This document shows, one piece after another, positions 1 to 11,708 of a DNA stretch of 64,000 nucleotides. The notes under the pieces were generated by a model that saw only the letters and a program-made list of their open reading frames with translations, had not been told where the DNA came from and did no database searches. The stretch's first letter is position 1; the number at the start of each line of letters is the position of its first letter. The stretch is from Reticulitermes speratus (Eukaryota > Arthropoda > Insecta > Blattodea > Rhinotermitidae): positions 13,310,733 to 13,374,732 of the forward strand of contig JAJKFL010000039.1 in assembly GCA_021186555.1 (NCBI GenBank), in the 5' to 3' direction. Position numbers and translations under genes: made by a program.

Positions 1-2196
1 GTACCAAAGTTTAAAACTATCATACTGAAGTGTTATAAATTTTTTTAAATAGTTACAAATCCCTATTATATATATAATATAACATACATACATACACACA
101 AAGTCCCCCAACAAGATGGATGCTCAGTTGAAAACTACAGTAGCATTATAAACAATAAATTCTTTACCACGTGATCTAATACAACGTTCTGCACATATCT
201 TATCGCCGGTCTGCTTGAATTCCTTCCCAATTGTGACATGAATGTTCTTTCTCACACAAATTCCAGAAGACATTACGTAACTGAATTATATGAACAGAAA
301 ACAATTAATTTTCAAGATAACTATTTTCTGCTAAATTACTGGTTTTTAAATCCTATTTTCAGGTTAAACATTTTTCGTTCTGTAGAGATAATTTTGACAT
401 TCTTGCGACCACCGAAATTATCCTGTGAAAACAGATTTCTGTTTAATCCAGGTTCCGATCAGATAGGTTTTGCTCTCTCTTTTTTGGGGTCGAGATGGGG
501 GGGGGGACCTAAACCTAGTGAATACCTTTACAGATTTAAACCTACAACAGACACTTCATTACAAGTCGAACACCATGTCAAAAAGCTAAAGGTCTGGAAG
601 AAGCAACCGACTGCAAGGCGTGCAATAACTGTCAGATATATAATCCTTCAGTTTACTGAATATTCCTGAACTCCACATATTTGCGTTAATTTTAATCCAT
701 ATCAAAATGAAAAATATTTCCCGTTACAAAATGTCGCCACACCGTTCGCCCGAATACAGGGTCGCCTGTAACAACTTCTCGAATATTTATAAGAAACGTT
801 GTGACCTGAATTTAGCTGCAACGAAATGAAATACATTGCGATAGTTCAAGCTGAGATCAAAGTACTGAAATTCATAATGGCCGAAAACCAATGCAATGGC
901 AATCTTTATTCATTTCTTCTTGAAAATGAAATGACGTGTATTTGCTTTACACATAGTAATCTTGACATGAACCCACACACAGGAAATGAAAAAAAAAGGG
1001 GCTAAATATTTAATACGCCGCCTTTAATGAACGCAACGCCAATATACATGCATGTCGCATTTTTAACCTGCAAACGACTGTAAATAGGAACACGAATCTG
1101 TAGCACGTATTTTGTCTTGCTGGGAATTTAAAACTTTAACCCAGACACAATAAGTCACTGGTAATTACAAAATTGGTCTATAATACAGCAATTACCTATC
1201 TAATTTACGGGGCCCTTCAAATTTGTAACTGAAATATGAAGTTGCTCAGGATCAACTCCACACTCTTGTCGCGCGTGCATTATTTACAGTCCTTTCAGCA
1301 GGATGTTGAATTATTAAACCCCACTCTGATCTGATGACCAGTTCAGGGAAAGCTAAAACCTTGTGCTAAATAGTTTCGGATTTATTGGATCCACTGTAGT
1401 ATTGTTGTCTAGCAGCAACGGACAGACCTTGTCCTAGAAAATGTGGCGCCCAACTACAATGTGGCCTTATTTGGTCGCACAGTGACGACATGCGTTGTGG
1501 ATCCCATTACATTACCGCTCTTCCTAAATCTCCAGTGGATTGCGTAACGCACCTGACTCACTGGACTACCGGCAGGTCCGTGTTTTGCAGTCTCGACTGA
1601 CAGCTTTGCTCAGCTGACGTAAACCGTCGGCCAATACCATTCTCAATGTAAGTTCACACAACATCGTGTTACATGTCTGAGTCACCTGTCCACACTTCAA
1701 ACTCTCTTACTTGTTCAGCCGCCATCTACACACATGTATGTGACATGCATGCAGGACAAAAGCAACTCAGACCTTACACAGCACGTCAGCAAGGCCTAAC
1801 AGTTTACAGCGTTTCAGCAGGAGGAAACGATGCGATTGATTACAACACATTTTAAATTCTAGTAGCATAATTCCATTACAAGTCAGCACAATAAACTCGG
1901 CTGTTCGTGTTTTCGTGTGATTTCTTTAAACAATTTGTGATTGGAACAGTTCTATCCTCCAGAATGTGAAGCTGTGTTGTTCGGTAGACAGATACAGCAC
2001 CACAATCTCGGAAGAGCATGATAATATCTTCACTCTAAATACACAGGTAACGGCTTCTCTGAAACGTTGGTATCTATCTACCAAATTACACGGAGTCACA
2101 TACCATAAGGCAGCAATTCACACAGTCATCACCATGAGAACCTCCAGTCTGAGTTCTTGATTGCCCCCACAAGTTGCGTTCAGTTCAGCGTAATCT
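1..2196. other. unassigned AT-rich stretch
   Basis: No recognisable gene or repeat family is visible here. A short TA/CATA microsatellite lies at about 66-103. The longest open frame (238-669, plus, 143 codons) has no domain I recognise and spans a G run near 498-506, so it is probably chance. Confidence 0.5.
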
Positions 2197-2503
2197 TTAA
2201 CCCTTTAACCATGAAACGTAATCTGTATTATTTAAAGGCCAAGTGCGTACCGCGCAGTAAACACTCACCATCTCAGTTACAAAAACCAATCAGTTTATGT
2301 CGTATAAAGCAAAAGTCACTGTCTGCTCCGAGATACATACAAAACATATAAATACACTATGCGGGCAGAAAGTAGAATTTCGAAATGTTAAACATGATGG
2401 TACATACAGTAACCTCTGGGCTTTTTTTTTTTTTTGTCGTCCTCTTCTACGTACTCCGGTTTCCCGTTTCAGTGTCGAGGACCTCTGGGCTTTAAAAGGT
2501 TAA
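2197..2503. mobile_element. piggyBac-like MITE flanked by TTAA
   Basis: The segment is bounded by TTAA on both sides. Its ends are inverted: the left reads TTAACCCTTTAA and the reverse complement of the right reads TTAACCTTTTAAAGC. A TTAA target duplication with CCC-starting termini is the hallmark of piggyBac-type transposons. There is no transposase, so it would be non-autonomous. Related sequence recurs at 24756 and, as a right end only, at 3824-3873. A SINE fragment is inserted near its right end. The family assignment rests on the ends alone. Confidence 0.65.
2424..2480 (-). mobile_element. 5'-truncated SINE-A copy inside the MITE
   Basis: A T run is followed by about 45 bp matching, in the same orientation, the poly-A-proximal part of the SINE at 12872-13135 (GTCGTCCTCTTCTAC then TCCGGTTTCCCG). 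The insert is flanked by the direct repeat ACCTCTGGGCTTT (2412 and 2481). This shows a minus-strand, 5'-truncated retroposition into an existing MITE copy. Confidence 0.8.
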
Positions 2504-3404
2504 TTACTTTCATTAATTAGAAATATGAATTGCGAAGACCTTTATAAGATATGTCTGTTTACCCCTTTTTACCACCACACTGTCAAATGTTTTCAAACTT
2601 ACTCGTGTAAGAACAACTAGAGTCATTACATTAATCATAAACGACACACAAAGTTCCGCTCCTCCATACGGTACGTCTTCATGGCGTAATGCTTAAACAC
2701 AGGGACAGCCTTACCTTGCCAAAACGCATTCAGATGTCTTCTCACCGTCATTTTCGGTACGACTAAACAAGTAGAAAATTTCTTCCATTCGAGACAATGT
2801 ACGGGTCTTACCTGAAACAACAGAAACAACAGTCAGCGCCGGCACACGCTACATAAAACGGGTTTTACTTTGGGGGGGGGGGGGGGGGGCGAAGAAAAGT
2901 TATACTAAACCATAAATTGCGGGATATTTGTATTTTCCAAACTAACACGCTCCATGTAGGTACTGTCCTTGAATATTTGTTTGTAATAATATGGCTCACC
3001 AAACTATGATACTACTGGACAAATAATCGCCTCTAAAATTACCTTCACGTAGTTTATTTTGCATTTGATTGGTATTGGAAAATGCGTTCTGGGGTTCTTT
3101 CATTTTCACCGAAAATAATGTGCCGAATTAATCTGGTTTCGTATGCGGCAAAGACCGCATTGTAACGTTTATACACAGGTGTCCGCACCGAACTGAACCA
3201 CAGGAATAAAAACTATTTTCCTGCTAAAAATACGGCCACTTCATTTAGCGCCATTTCCCTTCGTTTTCTGCTATTTTGTCATCTCACGAAATACATCATG
3301 TTTATTTCAACGTGGCTGTCCGTCAGGGCTTACTATGTGCCGCATTCAAAGTGTCCAACACTTTATGGGGTTAGGTCGAACTAAATAACATACAACAAAA
3401 TTTG
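2504..3404. other. mostly unassigned, with a SINE-B tail remnant
   Basis: About 2650-2725 (plus) resembles the 3' part of SINE-B (CTTCATGGCGT, then an acaggg and accttacc sequence), as in the copies ending near 21600 and 48640. The rest shows no recognised family apart from an 18-nt G run listed separately. Confidence 0.45.
2872..2889 (+). repeat. poly-G run of 18
   Basis: This is an uninterrupted run of 18 G. Similar runs lie at 30302-30315 and 52296-52314, and C runs at 15953, 23145, 39387 and 62028. Such homopolymers can form quadruplexes and are prone to length errors in sequencing. Confidence 0.9.
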
Positions 3405-3728
3405 CAAGAATTGATAACGTCACATTGTGGCGCGTTCGTGTAATGTTTATACCTCCTCGGCTATTCTAACAGTCTGGTAACATTTCAGTCGAAAAGAGCA
3501 CCTTTGTGGCGATTTCCTATCGCTGGCAACAATTAAACGTACGTAGGTCTTCATGTGAAGTGCCCGATTTTAACTAAATCTCGATTTTCTCGTCAGACTT
3601 TCATAAAAGTCCCCAATATTAAACGTCAGGGAAATCCGTCCATTGGGAGCCGCGATGATAATGCAGACAGACGGACATGAAGCTCATAGGCGCTTTTCGC
3701 GATTATGCGAACGCGTCTCAAAATGCAA
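3405..3728 (+). mobile_element. R1 repeat, copy 1
   Basis: The left part has GTGGCGCGTTCGTGTAATG and the right end GCGAACGCGTCTCAAA, so a GC-rich motif is inverted at the two ends. The interior aligns by eye with copies at 8970-10826 and 13262-13742 (shared phrases such as ATGTTTATACCTCCTCGGC and CGCTGGCAACAA). No coding potential is visible. It is probably a non-autonomous DNA transposon, but the superfamily is unknown because no target duplication could be defined. Confidence 0.65.
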
Positions 3729-3823
3729 TTCCTAGAGCGCAAACAGCGCGCGGCGTCTCCACTATGAAGACTAACTGGTCAATACTGCTCTAAGAATCAT
3801 AGGCGTGGGCCCAATGCACACGA

Positions 3824-3873
3824 ATGTTAAGGAACATAGTGCATACAGCAACCACAGAGCTTCAAAGGGTTAA
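3824..3873. mobile_element. right end of a piggyBac-like MITE
   Basis: The stretch ends in CAAAGGGTTAA. Its preceding sequence (a CATACAGCAACC phrase, then GAGCTT) aligns with the right part of the MITE at 2197-2503. The left part is missing or unrecognisable. Confidence 0.5.
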
Positions 3874-5485
3874 AGAACTACGCAGCAATTCCTCACGGAT
3901 ATTAATCGAGTTTTTTTATAATCAAAACTTCGGAAAACAAAGTTCAGGATACACTTCTGGTACTTTGTTTTGGTTCGATTAGTTTCGTTCTACGTTTAAG
4001 ATTTATTATATATATTATAAAAAAAAGAGGGGAAAGGTACAGTAGAGTTTCGAGTACACAATTTTTCCGAATGTGTTGTTTGCTGTATTTCACACGTTAC
4101 TGGTCTTCAATTACGTTTATTGCAGACAAAAAATCAATTTAACTGGTTTCTTCTTCGTGTCACTAAGTGTGTAATCTCGTTGATTTAAATGACGTATAGG
4201 TTGATCTCCTGTACTTCAGACACCTTCTCTATATTTCTGTTGGTTGTCACATCCTATCACCATTCCCACGACGTTAACATTTAAACCTTGAGTGAATGTT
4301 ATCTAGCTTATACACCGATTCACATAACCTTTAAATATATTTTTGTAAGACTTCCAATATCAATTACTATTTGTTTTCTTCCACTAACTTACTCATCGCG
4401 TCTCTACGATTATCCTCCTTCCAAGCTGTACTTATTTTCTCAACAACAGACAGAAAAACAAACGATGGCAATTCCATTAGTCGACAAACACGTGTAACGT
4501 TGCAAAAATGTGCACAATACACAGTCACAGTCATAAACTGTGCTTCTTTGTATTTAGTACATAATCACCGCATCAAATACGTTTCGAATTGAAGTTCTAA
4601 TTTCCATGAGAGCTCACGATGTTACGTACGGAATTTTATAATGAAATTATTATATTTCAATCTTTTATTAAGACCTCGTACCAAAGTTCGAGAAACCATG
4701 GTACACACTATTACGGATTTTCCCCAGATACAGTATTTCTGTTAGTCTGATTCATTAAAATTGAATTATAAATATACGGTAATATGAAACACTACAAGAT
4801 GGGATCCTTACTTATTCTTGCTGTACAGAAAAATTTTCTTTCAGACACATCGGTTCAAAAAATACAGCTCCCTATAATCATTTTCTTCAAAGCGTAATAA
4901 TTTAACTTTTAAACTCGTATATGCTTACGTCCCCCTTGCAGTCCGACATATCACATAACACAGGTTCAAACCCACTCCTTTCAAAGAATTAAAAAAAAAA
5001 ATCTGGTTTCACGACAGCCTCGTGGTAAGCTGAAAGGTAATTGTACTTTGTTTCGTAACTATAACGTTAAAACCGATTTATCATGCACGTATGTGAAAAC
5101 ATTCTTATCAACTGGCATTCCTTATAAGCCACATAGATAACAAAACCACTATCAACATCACAAATGTCGCTCAGTCAGTGAGTACAATTGCCGTTCTTGA
5201 ATTAAACTGCTAACCTTCTTCCCAAATTTACGCCACTTATCAGCGTCAGCATTATCCCGAACATGTAACCGCGAATTATTCTTTCACTGTCCACATCCCC
5301 CCCCAAACTGTAATGCGAACAGTTCCGCATAAGCTGTCCCTAGCAGCGCCATGACACCGCGTGGCGCGTGGCATGCGCGTCCTACAGTGTTTTCTTTCCT
5401 TATTTCCGTTTCATACGTGCTGCTACCACCGCTGCTGCATCGCTACTAAACGTGTATTACAACTCTGCAACTCCAAGCTATTCAG
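3874..5485. other. unassigned stretch
   Basis: AT-rich sequence with no open frame above about 75 codons. I recognise no repeat family or gene. Confidence 0.45.
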
Positions 5486-5715
5486 ATTACTGGCTAGGCT
5501 GCGGGTTTGAAGACCGAGAAATCGCAGTTCGATTACCAGTACAGGCAAGAGGCTTCTCCTTTATCCAAATCGTCAAGACCTGATACGGGGCTTACCTAGC
5601 CACCTACTCAATAGGCACCGGGAACTCTTTCCCCGGGATAAAGCGACTGGGGCGTGAAGCTGACCACTCACCTCACCTATTGCCGAGGTTTGTAATGCGT
5701 GGAGCTATAATCTAC
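5486..5715 (+). mobile_element. SINE-B, strongly diverged copy
   Basis: The order of motifs follows SINE-B: a possible tRNA-like head with a degraded B box (GCAGTTCGATTACC), a central TTTCCCCGGGATAAAGCG, then GTGAAGCTGACCACTCACC and a GCCGAGGTTTG segment before GTGGAGCTATA. Divergence is high, so this would be an old copy. No target duplication was found. Confidence 0.6.
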
Positions 5716-6254
5716 AATTCACATGGGGTTTAAAATATTGTAGGTGTACAAATGTATCAGCAGGTACGTACAGAAGAGAACATGCTGGACCACTGATATC
5801 CCCAACAGAAGACTCCCGTAATCTGTGACTTCAAAAGTAAACGCTGTAGTGCCACCGCTTAGTTACGTAGACTTTGTTACTTCATTTAATATCTATTACA
5901 TTCATCAACAGTAATTACTGGACTTAAAGAGAGAAGGGTAGGTCCTAACAGAATGAAAGGAACTGCAATAAGATGATTTTCATGTTTTACGTCCTTTGTC
6001 AGCTACAGAGTGATCAAATCAACAGAATTAGATCGATGGGGCACATATATCGCGCGTCAGATATGAGAAATGCTTACATAACTTGAGCCTGAAAACATGA
6101 AAACGGAAGTCCGCATGGCAGACCTTGGTGTGGATGCAAATATACCGTCGAAACAGATCTTTAATGAATACGGTACACACCCAGCCCTTGTTTTATGCCC
6201 TAGTTGCGTTCCTGAAAAAGTGGGCGTAAATAAAGAAGGCGTAAAGCAAAATTA
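5716..6254. other. unassigned stretch
   Basis: No gene or repeat recognised. The open frame at 6097-6327 runs into the SINE-C tail and is most likely chance. Confidence 0.45.
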
Positions 6255-6325
6255 TATTAGCCTTCAAGGCTGCGGTGCGCCCGTAGCATCTGCTACGGGG
6301 CCCTTCAATAAATTAAAAAAATTTT
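6255..6325 (+). mobile_element. SINE-C 3' end fragment
   Basis: The sequence GCCTTCAAGGCTGCGGTGCG, followed by GTAGCATCTGCTACGGGGCC and an A-rich tail, matches the 3' end of the full-length SINE-C at 50284-50576. The tRNA-like head is absent, so this is a 5'-truncated copy. Confidence 0.75.
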
Positions 6326-7884
6326 AAAAATGATATTCCCTTAAGAAAAAAAAAGTTCAATAAATTAAAAAAAAAACAGCCAAAGGGCGTTACAACAATA
6401 ATGATAGAGCGCAAATTAAGAAGTGGTGTAAATTTACAAAGGGCGTTAAAGCGAAAAGGCTTAAAACAAACGGGCCTAAAAGAAGGGCTGCTTGTATTTG
6501 TTTGTTACTAAAGTTAAAGCAATGTCCCGCAGAATGCAAATGTCAATTAGCCTACGTTTCGTCATTTGGGTACAATATTGCTTACAGTCTGGACACAGTC
6601 TGAACCGTGCGGCATCTGATCAGTCCTAAACACGATTCTGTTCTGTTATTGGGTACTTAGTTACAGGCAGTCAGAGGCAGGAAATCAGAGTGTTTCTCAA
6701 GTTCCTTTTTGGCGTTACTAACTTTGACAAAAAGAAAGCGACCGGATATGTTAGAAGAATACGTGGACACTGCTATGGAAGAAGGAGAAGAAAAAGAAGA
6801 AGAGATGCGAACAGTGAAGACACTCCTTATCCTAATGACTGGAAGTGACTAAAGTTCAGACACAGACAGGCACCACTGAATGTGATAAAGCTACAAATTG
6901 TGACAGTGAAGAGAAAACGTGTCATGGTCAATAAAAGGATACCAGTAGAAACGTTTGCAGAAAAAATAATTTCAGACCAAGTAAGGGTGAATCTTCCCAC
7001 ACGTCAGATCATTCAACTTGTAACTAGCTGAAGCCTTGGACAGCAGTCGAAGGCTGAAGACAGCTGGGCCCTTTGATTTCCGAAGAGATGACTGTCGACA
7101 CTGAGATAAAAAAAATGGCGAAACTGCGATTAAGAACTATTCATCTACCCTGAAAATGGAAGTAGGAGATCCCTCCGGAACGCCTTTATCAACCTGACAA
7201 ACTACACGACGGCACAGACAGGAAGACAGCAATCCTGATATTAATCGCCACTCACCTACACCTAGTCACGAGGTTAAGAAAATGCGGAGCTTTTCCTACA
7301 CTCCCAATTCATGGTACTACACTTAAGTACAAGGATAATTTCTGTCCTTACCAGAAATGGGTTAAATTTACCTCAAACCAACCTATCTCTCTGACCTGCA
7401 AATAATTTTTTCTGCCTTTTCGTCAATGGCAGGCTTCAAATGGTAACGCATCTTCTGTGTCCGACCGTGCAGACTCAAACAGTCCTGAATCTCTAAGGTT
7501 TAAAAAGGTAAACATTCCTCAACAATAAACATGTGTATTGCACAAAAATACTCAACAATTATTTGGTTTCATCAGTGTTTTCGAGCCTGTTGCTAATTCT
7601 TCTTGTAGAACTAATCACTAAAATTTACCAACATAGACAGATTTAGAACATGTTCGTGGAGACCTAAACGACAAAAAGTAGGCCTACCTGTACTTGAGTC
7701 CCCTCTCTCAGCAGATCGAAAATGTATTACATGAAATCTATGGCAACAAGATGCATATACCGGTATTTATTACACAGATTGTCTGTTGCTACCATTGAGT
7801 TTAGAACTGTTTATCTTCATGTCGCCTATTTGAAAATGTAAAGATTAAAATACAAAAAAAAAAAAAACTATAACATTACCCGTT
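6326..7884. other. unassigned stretch
   Basis: Nothing recognised. Around 6770-6830 there is a purine-rich GAAGAAGGAG-type segment that gives no credible protein. A 14-nt A run ends near 7867. Confidence 0.45.
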
Positions 7885-8105
7885 GGTTGATGCGGTTGCG
7901 AAACTTGGCCTTACGTCCTAACGTAAGTACATACCTGAAGGTACTTGAGAATGAAGCGCTGAGGAGATTAACTGGTCTCAAGAGTGAGGAAGTAACAGAG
8001 GGGTGGAGGAATTTCCACTGAGGAGTTTCATAATTTGCAATCTTCATTATAAGACATTATTAGCGTGATTAAATCAAGGACGATGAGACAGGTGGAACGT
8101 GTATA
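7885..8105 (+). pseudogene. LINE reverse-transcriptase C-terminal fragment
   Basis: Conceptual translation with several frame changes gives pieces of the region after the RT catalytic core. These include a CETW-like start, an RRLTGLKSEEVTEGWR-like stretch and a final IKSRTMRQ segment. The same region is better preserved at 31653-31886. Multiple stops and shifts show that it is a dead fragment. It has no visible 5' or 3' end of the element. Confidence 0.65.
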
Positions 8106-8969
8106 CTAGATATAATAAATGCATACATTTTACCTTACTGGAAAGAAAGGTGTAGTATGGAGGATAATAATAAACTGGTATCTTAAATATGGCGCGCGGG
8201 TAAGGAGTGGATGCACCTGGCGCAGGTACGGTCCAATGGTGAATTACTATGCACTACGTAATGTAACTGCGGACTGGATGTTCCTCATTAGCTCAACTTT
8301 CCAAAAGGAACCCTGATTTACGGAGTTGGCCGTATTCGGTATTTAAATCGCCATCCCTTGCAGGAGAGCGTCATATGTGCACTGCATGATCTCAATATGC
8401 ACACAGTTAATCAGAATAATAACATGTGAATACAACATACATGCGCAGACACTTTCAAGCTGTTACTCTCTATAGCAGTTGAGAAAACATCCGTATAATA
8501 ATTGGGTTTGAAGCCAGGACTTCTACATTCAAGATGTATCACATCCACTCTGTTGTTTAATTCTTGACAGACCATGAACAGTGTTGGATGTGTAGAACCC
8601 ATGAGGCCCCTAGGTCCCCCCTATATGGGCCCCGCGTTCCACCAACTCAACCTTGTTCAGAGCAACCTTGAATGGGTTCGGTGCACCCAGTGGCAGGCAA
8701 CCTGCGATACAAGTTGAAAAACATTCACGCAGCAATAACAGATAACGTGTTAATCAAACAGCCAATGTCACGGCCAATCTATTAAGGAAATCAGTAACAG
8801 ATCGCTAATATTTCTAGTCAGGCCGTATTCAAACAGTGTGAAGCAAACAATGCAGGAGGAAATATGGCAGAAGGCGCACCTCACAAAATGGTCATCGTGT
8901 CGTGCCTGATTACCACAAGCATGGTTAGTTCGAAAGTTCCATCGCCTTATTAAGATCCTTAACCTATGA
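8106..8969. other. unassigned stretch
   Basis: No gene or repeat recognised. Small open frames (8119-8316 plus and 8411-8602 minus) show no familiar motif. Confidence 0.45.
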
Positions 8970-9111
8970 ACCTCACATCAAAACAGCCTTAAAGTACCAG
9001 CATAGTACAGTGTTTACCAATATAATTTGGCCATGAAATCCTTTCACATTCGAAATAGTTTTGGCGAACGCGTTATAAATTACGTATATAGGAAGCTAAG
9101 GATCGAGACCA

Positions 9112-9366
9112 GCCGAGACCAGCAACCGCGCGGTCTAAGGCGTGGGTCTGCGGCCGCTCGCTGGGATTGCGGGTTCGAATCCTGCGGGGGGCATAGATGT
9201 CTGTCTGTTGTGGGTGTTGTGTGTTGTCAGGTAGTGGTGTCTGCGACGGGCCGATCACTCGTCCAGAGGAGTCCTACCGAGTGTGGTGTGTCTGAGTGTG
9301 ATCGTGAGGCCTCGATAATGAGGAGGCCCTGGCCCACTAGGGGCTGTTGCGGCATGGAAAAAAAGT
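9112..9366 (+). mobile_element. SINE-A (tRNA-headed), near full length
   Basis: The head GCGCGGTCTAAGGCGTGGGT resembles an RNA polymerase III A box, and GGGTTCGAATCC is an excellent B box. The body contains GTGTTGTCAGGTAG and CCAGAGGAGTCCTACCGA. The copy ends in GGGCTGTTGCGGCATGG followed by A residues. The flanks AAGGATCGAGACC and AAGAAACGAGACC suggest a degraded target duplication. It sits inside R1 copy 2, since R1 copy 3 lacks it at the matching place. Confidence 0.85.
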
Positions 9367-9602
9367 AAAAGAAACGAGACCGCAACTAAGGGAGGATAAT
9401 ACTAAAGAAATGTTAAACAAGGATGTGAGACATACGTATTACTTAATCGCACACATTTAGAAAAACACACTTCATGCACAATAACAAGATAGGAAATTTA
9501 CGTATAACGTAACATCGTGGCGCGTTCGCGTAATGTTTATACCTCCTCGGCTATCCTAACAGTCTGTCACCATTTCAGTCGAAAACAGCGCTTTTATGGC
9601 GA

Positions 9603-10666
9603 TTTAATGTCGCTGGCAACAATAAAACATACTTAGGTCTTATGTAAAGTGTCCGATATTTAATGTCGCTGGCAACAATAAAACATACTTAGGTCTTATG
9701 TAAAGTGTCCGATATTTAATGTCGTCGGCAACAATAAAACATACTTAGGTCTTATGTAAAGTGTCCGATATTTAATGTCGTCGGCAACAATAAAACATAC
9801 TTAGGTCTTATGTAAAGTGTCCGATATTTAATGTCGCTGGCAACAATAAAACATACTTAGGTCTTATGTAAAGTGTCCGATATTTAATGTCGCTGGCAAC
9901 AATAAAACATACTTAGGTCTTATGTAAAGTGTCCGATATTTAATGTCGTCGGCAACAATAAAACATACTTAGGTGTTATGTAAAGTGTCCGATATTTAAT
10001 GTCGCTGGCAACAATAAAACATACTTAGGTCTTATGTAAAGTGTCCGATATTTAATGTCGTCGGCAACAATAAAACATACTTAGGTCTTATGTAAAGTGT
10101 CCGATATTCAATGTCGTCGGCAACAATAAAACATACTTAGGTCTTATGTAAAGTGTCCGATATTTAATGTCGTCGGCAACAATAAAACATACTTAGGTCT
10201 TATGTAAAGTGTCCGATATTTAATGTCGCTGGCAACAATAAAACATACTTAGGTCTTATGTAAAGTGTCCGATATTTAATGTCGCTGGCAACAATAAAAC
10301 ATACTTAGGTCTTATGTAAAGTGTCCGATATTTAATGTCGCTGGCAACAATAAAACATACTTAGGTCTTATGTAAAGTGTCCGACATTTAATGTCCGCTG
10401 GCAACAATAAAACATACTTAGGTCTTATGTAAAGTGTCCGATATTTAATGTCGCTGGCAACAATAAAACATACTTAGGTCTTATGTAAAGTGTCCGATAT
10501 TTAATGTCGCTGGCAACAATAAAACATACTTAGGTCTTATGTAAAGTGTCCGATATTTAATGTCGTCGGCAACAATAAAACATACTTAGGTCTTATGTAA
10601 AGTGTCCGATATTTAATGTCGCTGGCAACAATAAAACATACTTAGGTCTTATGTAAATGTCCGATA
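9603..10666 (+). repeat. 56-bp minisatellite, 19 units
   Basis: Units begin TTTAATGTCG and end GTGTCCGATA. Starts step by exactly 56 bp from 9603, except unit 15, which is 57 bp, and the last, which is slightly short. Units are almost identical and fall into two variants, GTCGCTGGC and GTCGTCGGC, that are intermixed. Other R1 copies hold one unit here, so the array arose inside the transposon. Confidence 0.97.
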
Positions 10667-10826
10667 TTTTTGTCCTATTTAACCAAAGTTTGATTCTGGA
10701 CAGATTGTCATAAAAGTCCTCAATATCAAATTCAAGGAAAGCCGTCCATGACAGTGCGCGATACATGCCAACAGACGGACGAACATGAAAGTAAAATGCG
10801 TTTTTAGCGACTATGCGAACGCGCCT

Positions 10827-11153
10827 CAAATGTCAAACTTCAAAACTAATATGCGGTATCATAACAAAACAAAACTCATTTTGCGAATATGGTTATTGTC
10901 GTAGTGCAGCAATTCTGAAATACTGAACCAATGAATCTGCCAAATAAAAGTGAAGATTAGTTTATGTAAAGTTTGTAATGATAATAACACTTAAATTATC
11001 ATTTTTAAACTATAATGAAATATGAGGATTCCGTTCTTCTGGGATATAGCGCTGCATCACTTGGTAATGGAATTTACTTGTGGACGCCCGGGCTGCCGCC
11101 GATCACTTTCGCTGGGGTAATTCTTAAGGCATGAGACAACAACATGGCGGCCA
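10827..11153. other. unassigned stretch
   Basis: Mostly unrecognised. Around 11028-11075 the phrase CGTTCTTCTGGGATAT, then GCATCACTTGGTAATGG, resembles one arm of the foldback element at 42801-43033. This may be a broken half copy. Confidence 0.4.
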
Positions 11154-11429
11154 CGCGAAGTTTTTTATCGTGCAACAGCCCTAGTGGGCCAGGGCCTCCT
11201 CGTTATCGAGGCTTCACGATCACATTCAGTTACACATACCACACTCGGTAGGATTCCTCTGGACGAGTGATCAGCCCTACACAGAGACCTCTACCTGACA
11301 ACACATAACAATCGTAAAAGACAGACATCCATGCCCCCTGGCGGCATTCGAACCCGCAATCCCAGCAAGCGAGCGGCCGCAGACCCACACCTTAGACCGC
11401 GCGGCCACTGGGATCGGCGCGCGAAGTTT
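11154..11429 (-). mobile_element. SINE-A with target duplication
   Basis: This is a minus-strand copy. On the complementary strand it has the B box GGGTTCGAATGCC, the AGGAATCCTACCGAGTGTGG body, and an end matching GGGCTGTTGCACGAT plus A residues. Direct repeats CGCGAAGTTT lie at 11154-11163 and 11420-11429, giving an insertion of 11164-11419. Confidence 0.88.
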
Positions 11430-11474
11430 ATAGGTCTATTGATTTTACTGTTTGGGCTAGATATGACATCCTGC

Positions 11475-11501
11475 ACAGACAGACAGATAGACAAACAGAC
11501 A

Positions 11502-11534
<33 letters not shown>
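11475..11534 (+). repeat. CAGA and CA microsatellite
   Basis: Several CAGA/CAAA units are followed by about 16 uninterrupted CA dinucleotides (11503-11534). The array lies between two SINE-A copies. Confidence 0.95.
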
Positions 11535-11536
<2 letters not shown>

Positions 11537-11708
11537 TATCACTCCTCTGAACGAGTGATCAGCCCGTCGCAGACGCCGCTACCAACACAACACACAACAA
11601 ACACAACAGACGAACATCCATGCGCCTAGCGGGATTCTAACCCGCGATCCCAGCAAACAAGGAGCTTCAGACCTACGCCTTAGATCGCTCGGCCACGGAA
11701 TCGGCTCG
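11535..11708 (-). mobile_element. SINE-A head-proximal fragment
   Basis: On the minus strand it matches the tRNA-like head, with a CTAAGGCGTAGGTCTGAAGC phrase, a B-box remnant GGGTTAGAATCC, and then the GTGTTGGTAG and CGATCACTCGTTCAGAGGAG body. It stops at the microsatellite, so the 3' part is missing. It is more diverged than the neighbouring copy. Confidence 0.75.

Larger units (their letters stand above)
8970..10826 (+). mobile_element. R1 repeat, copy 2, expanded by an internal minisatellite
   Basis: The left part aligns with 13262 onward (CAGCCTTAAAGTACCAGCAT, then TTCACATTCGAAATA) and includes GTGGCGCGTTCGCG. The right end has GCGAACGCGCCTCAAA, the inverted GC-rich motif. Two things interrupt it: a SINE-A copy at 9112-9366, and a 56-bp tandem array at 9603-10666 that is a single unit in other R1 copies. 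Without these, the element would be about 550 bp. No coding potential is visible. Confidence 0.7.

Noticed and set aside
238-669. 143-codon plus-strand open frame as a gene
   Set aside because: No recognisable domain. It includes a G homopolymer and lies in repeat-rich sequence, so without transcript support it is best treated as chance.
9112-9366. tRNA-like heads with good A and B boxes as tRNA genes
   Set aside because: The same sequence recurs with SINE bodies, A-rich tails and target duplications. No cloverleaf of a functional tRNA was apparent.
9603-10666. CRISPR-like regular repeats
   Set aside because: The units are contiguous with no unique spacers, and the genome context is eukaryotic.
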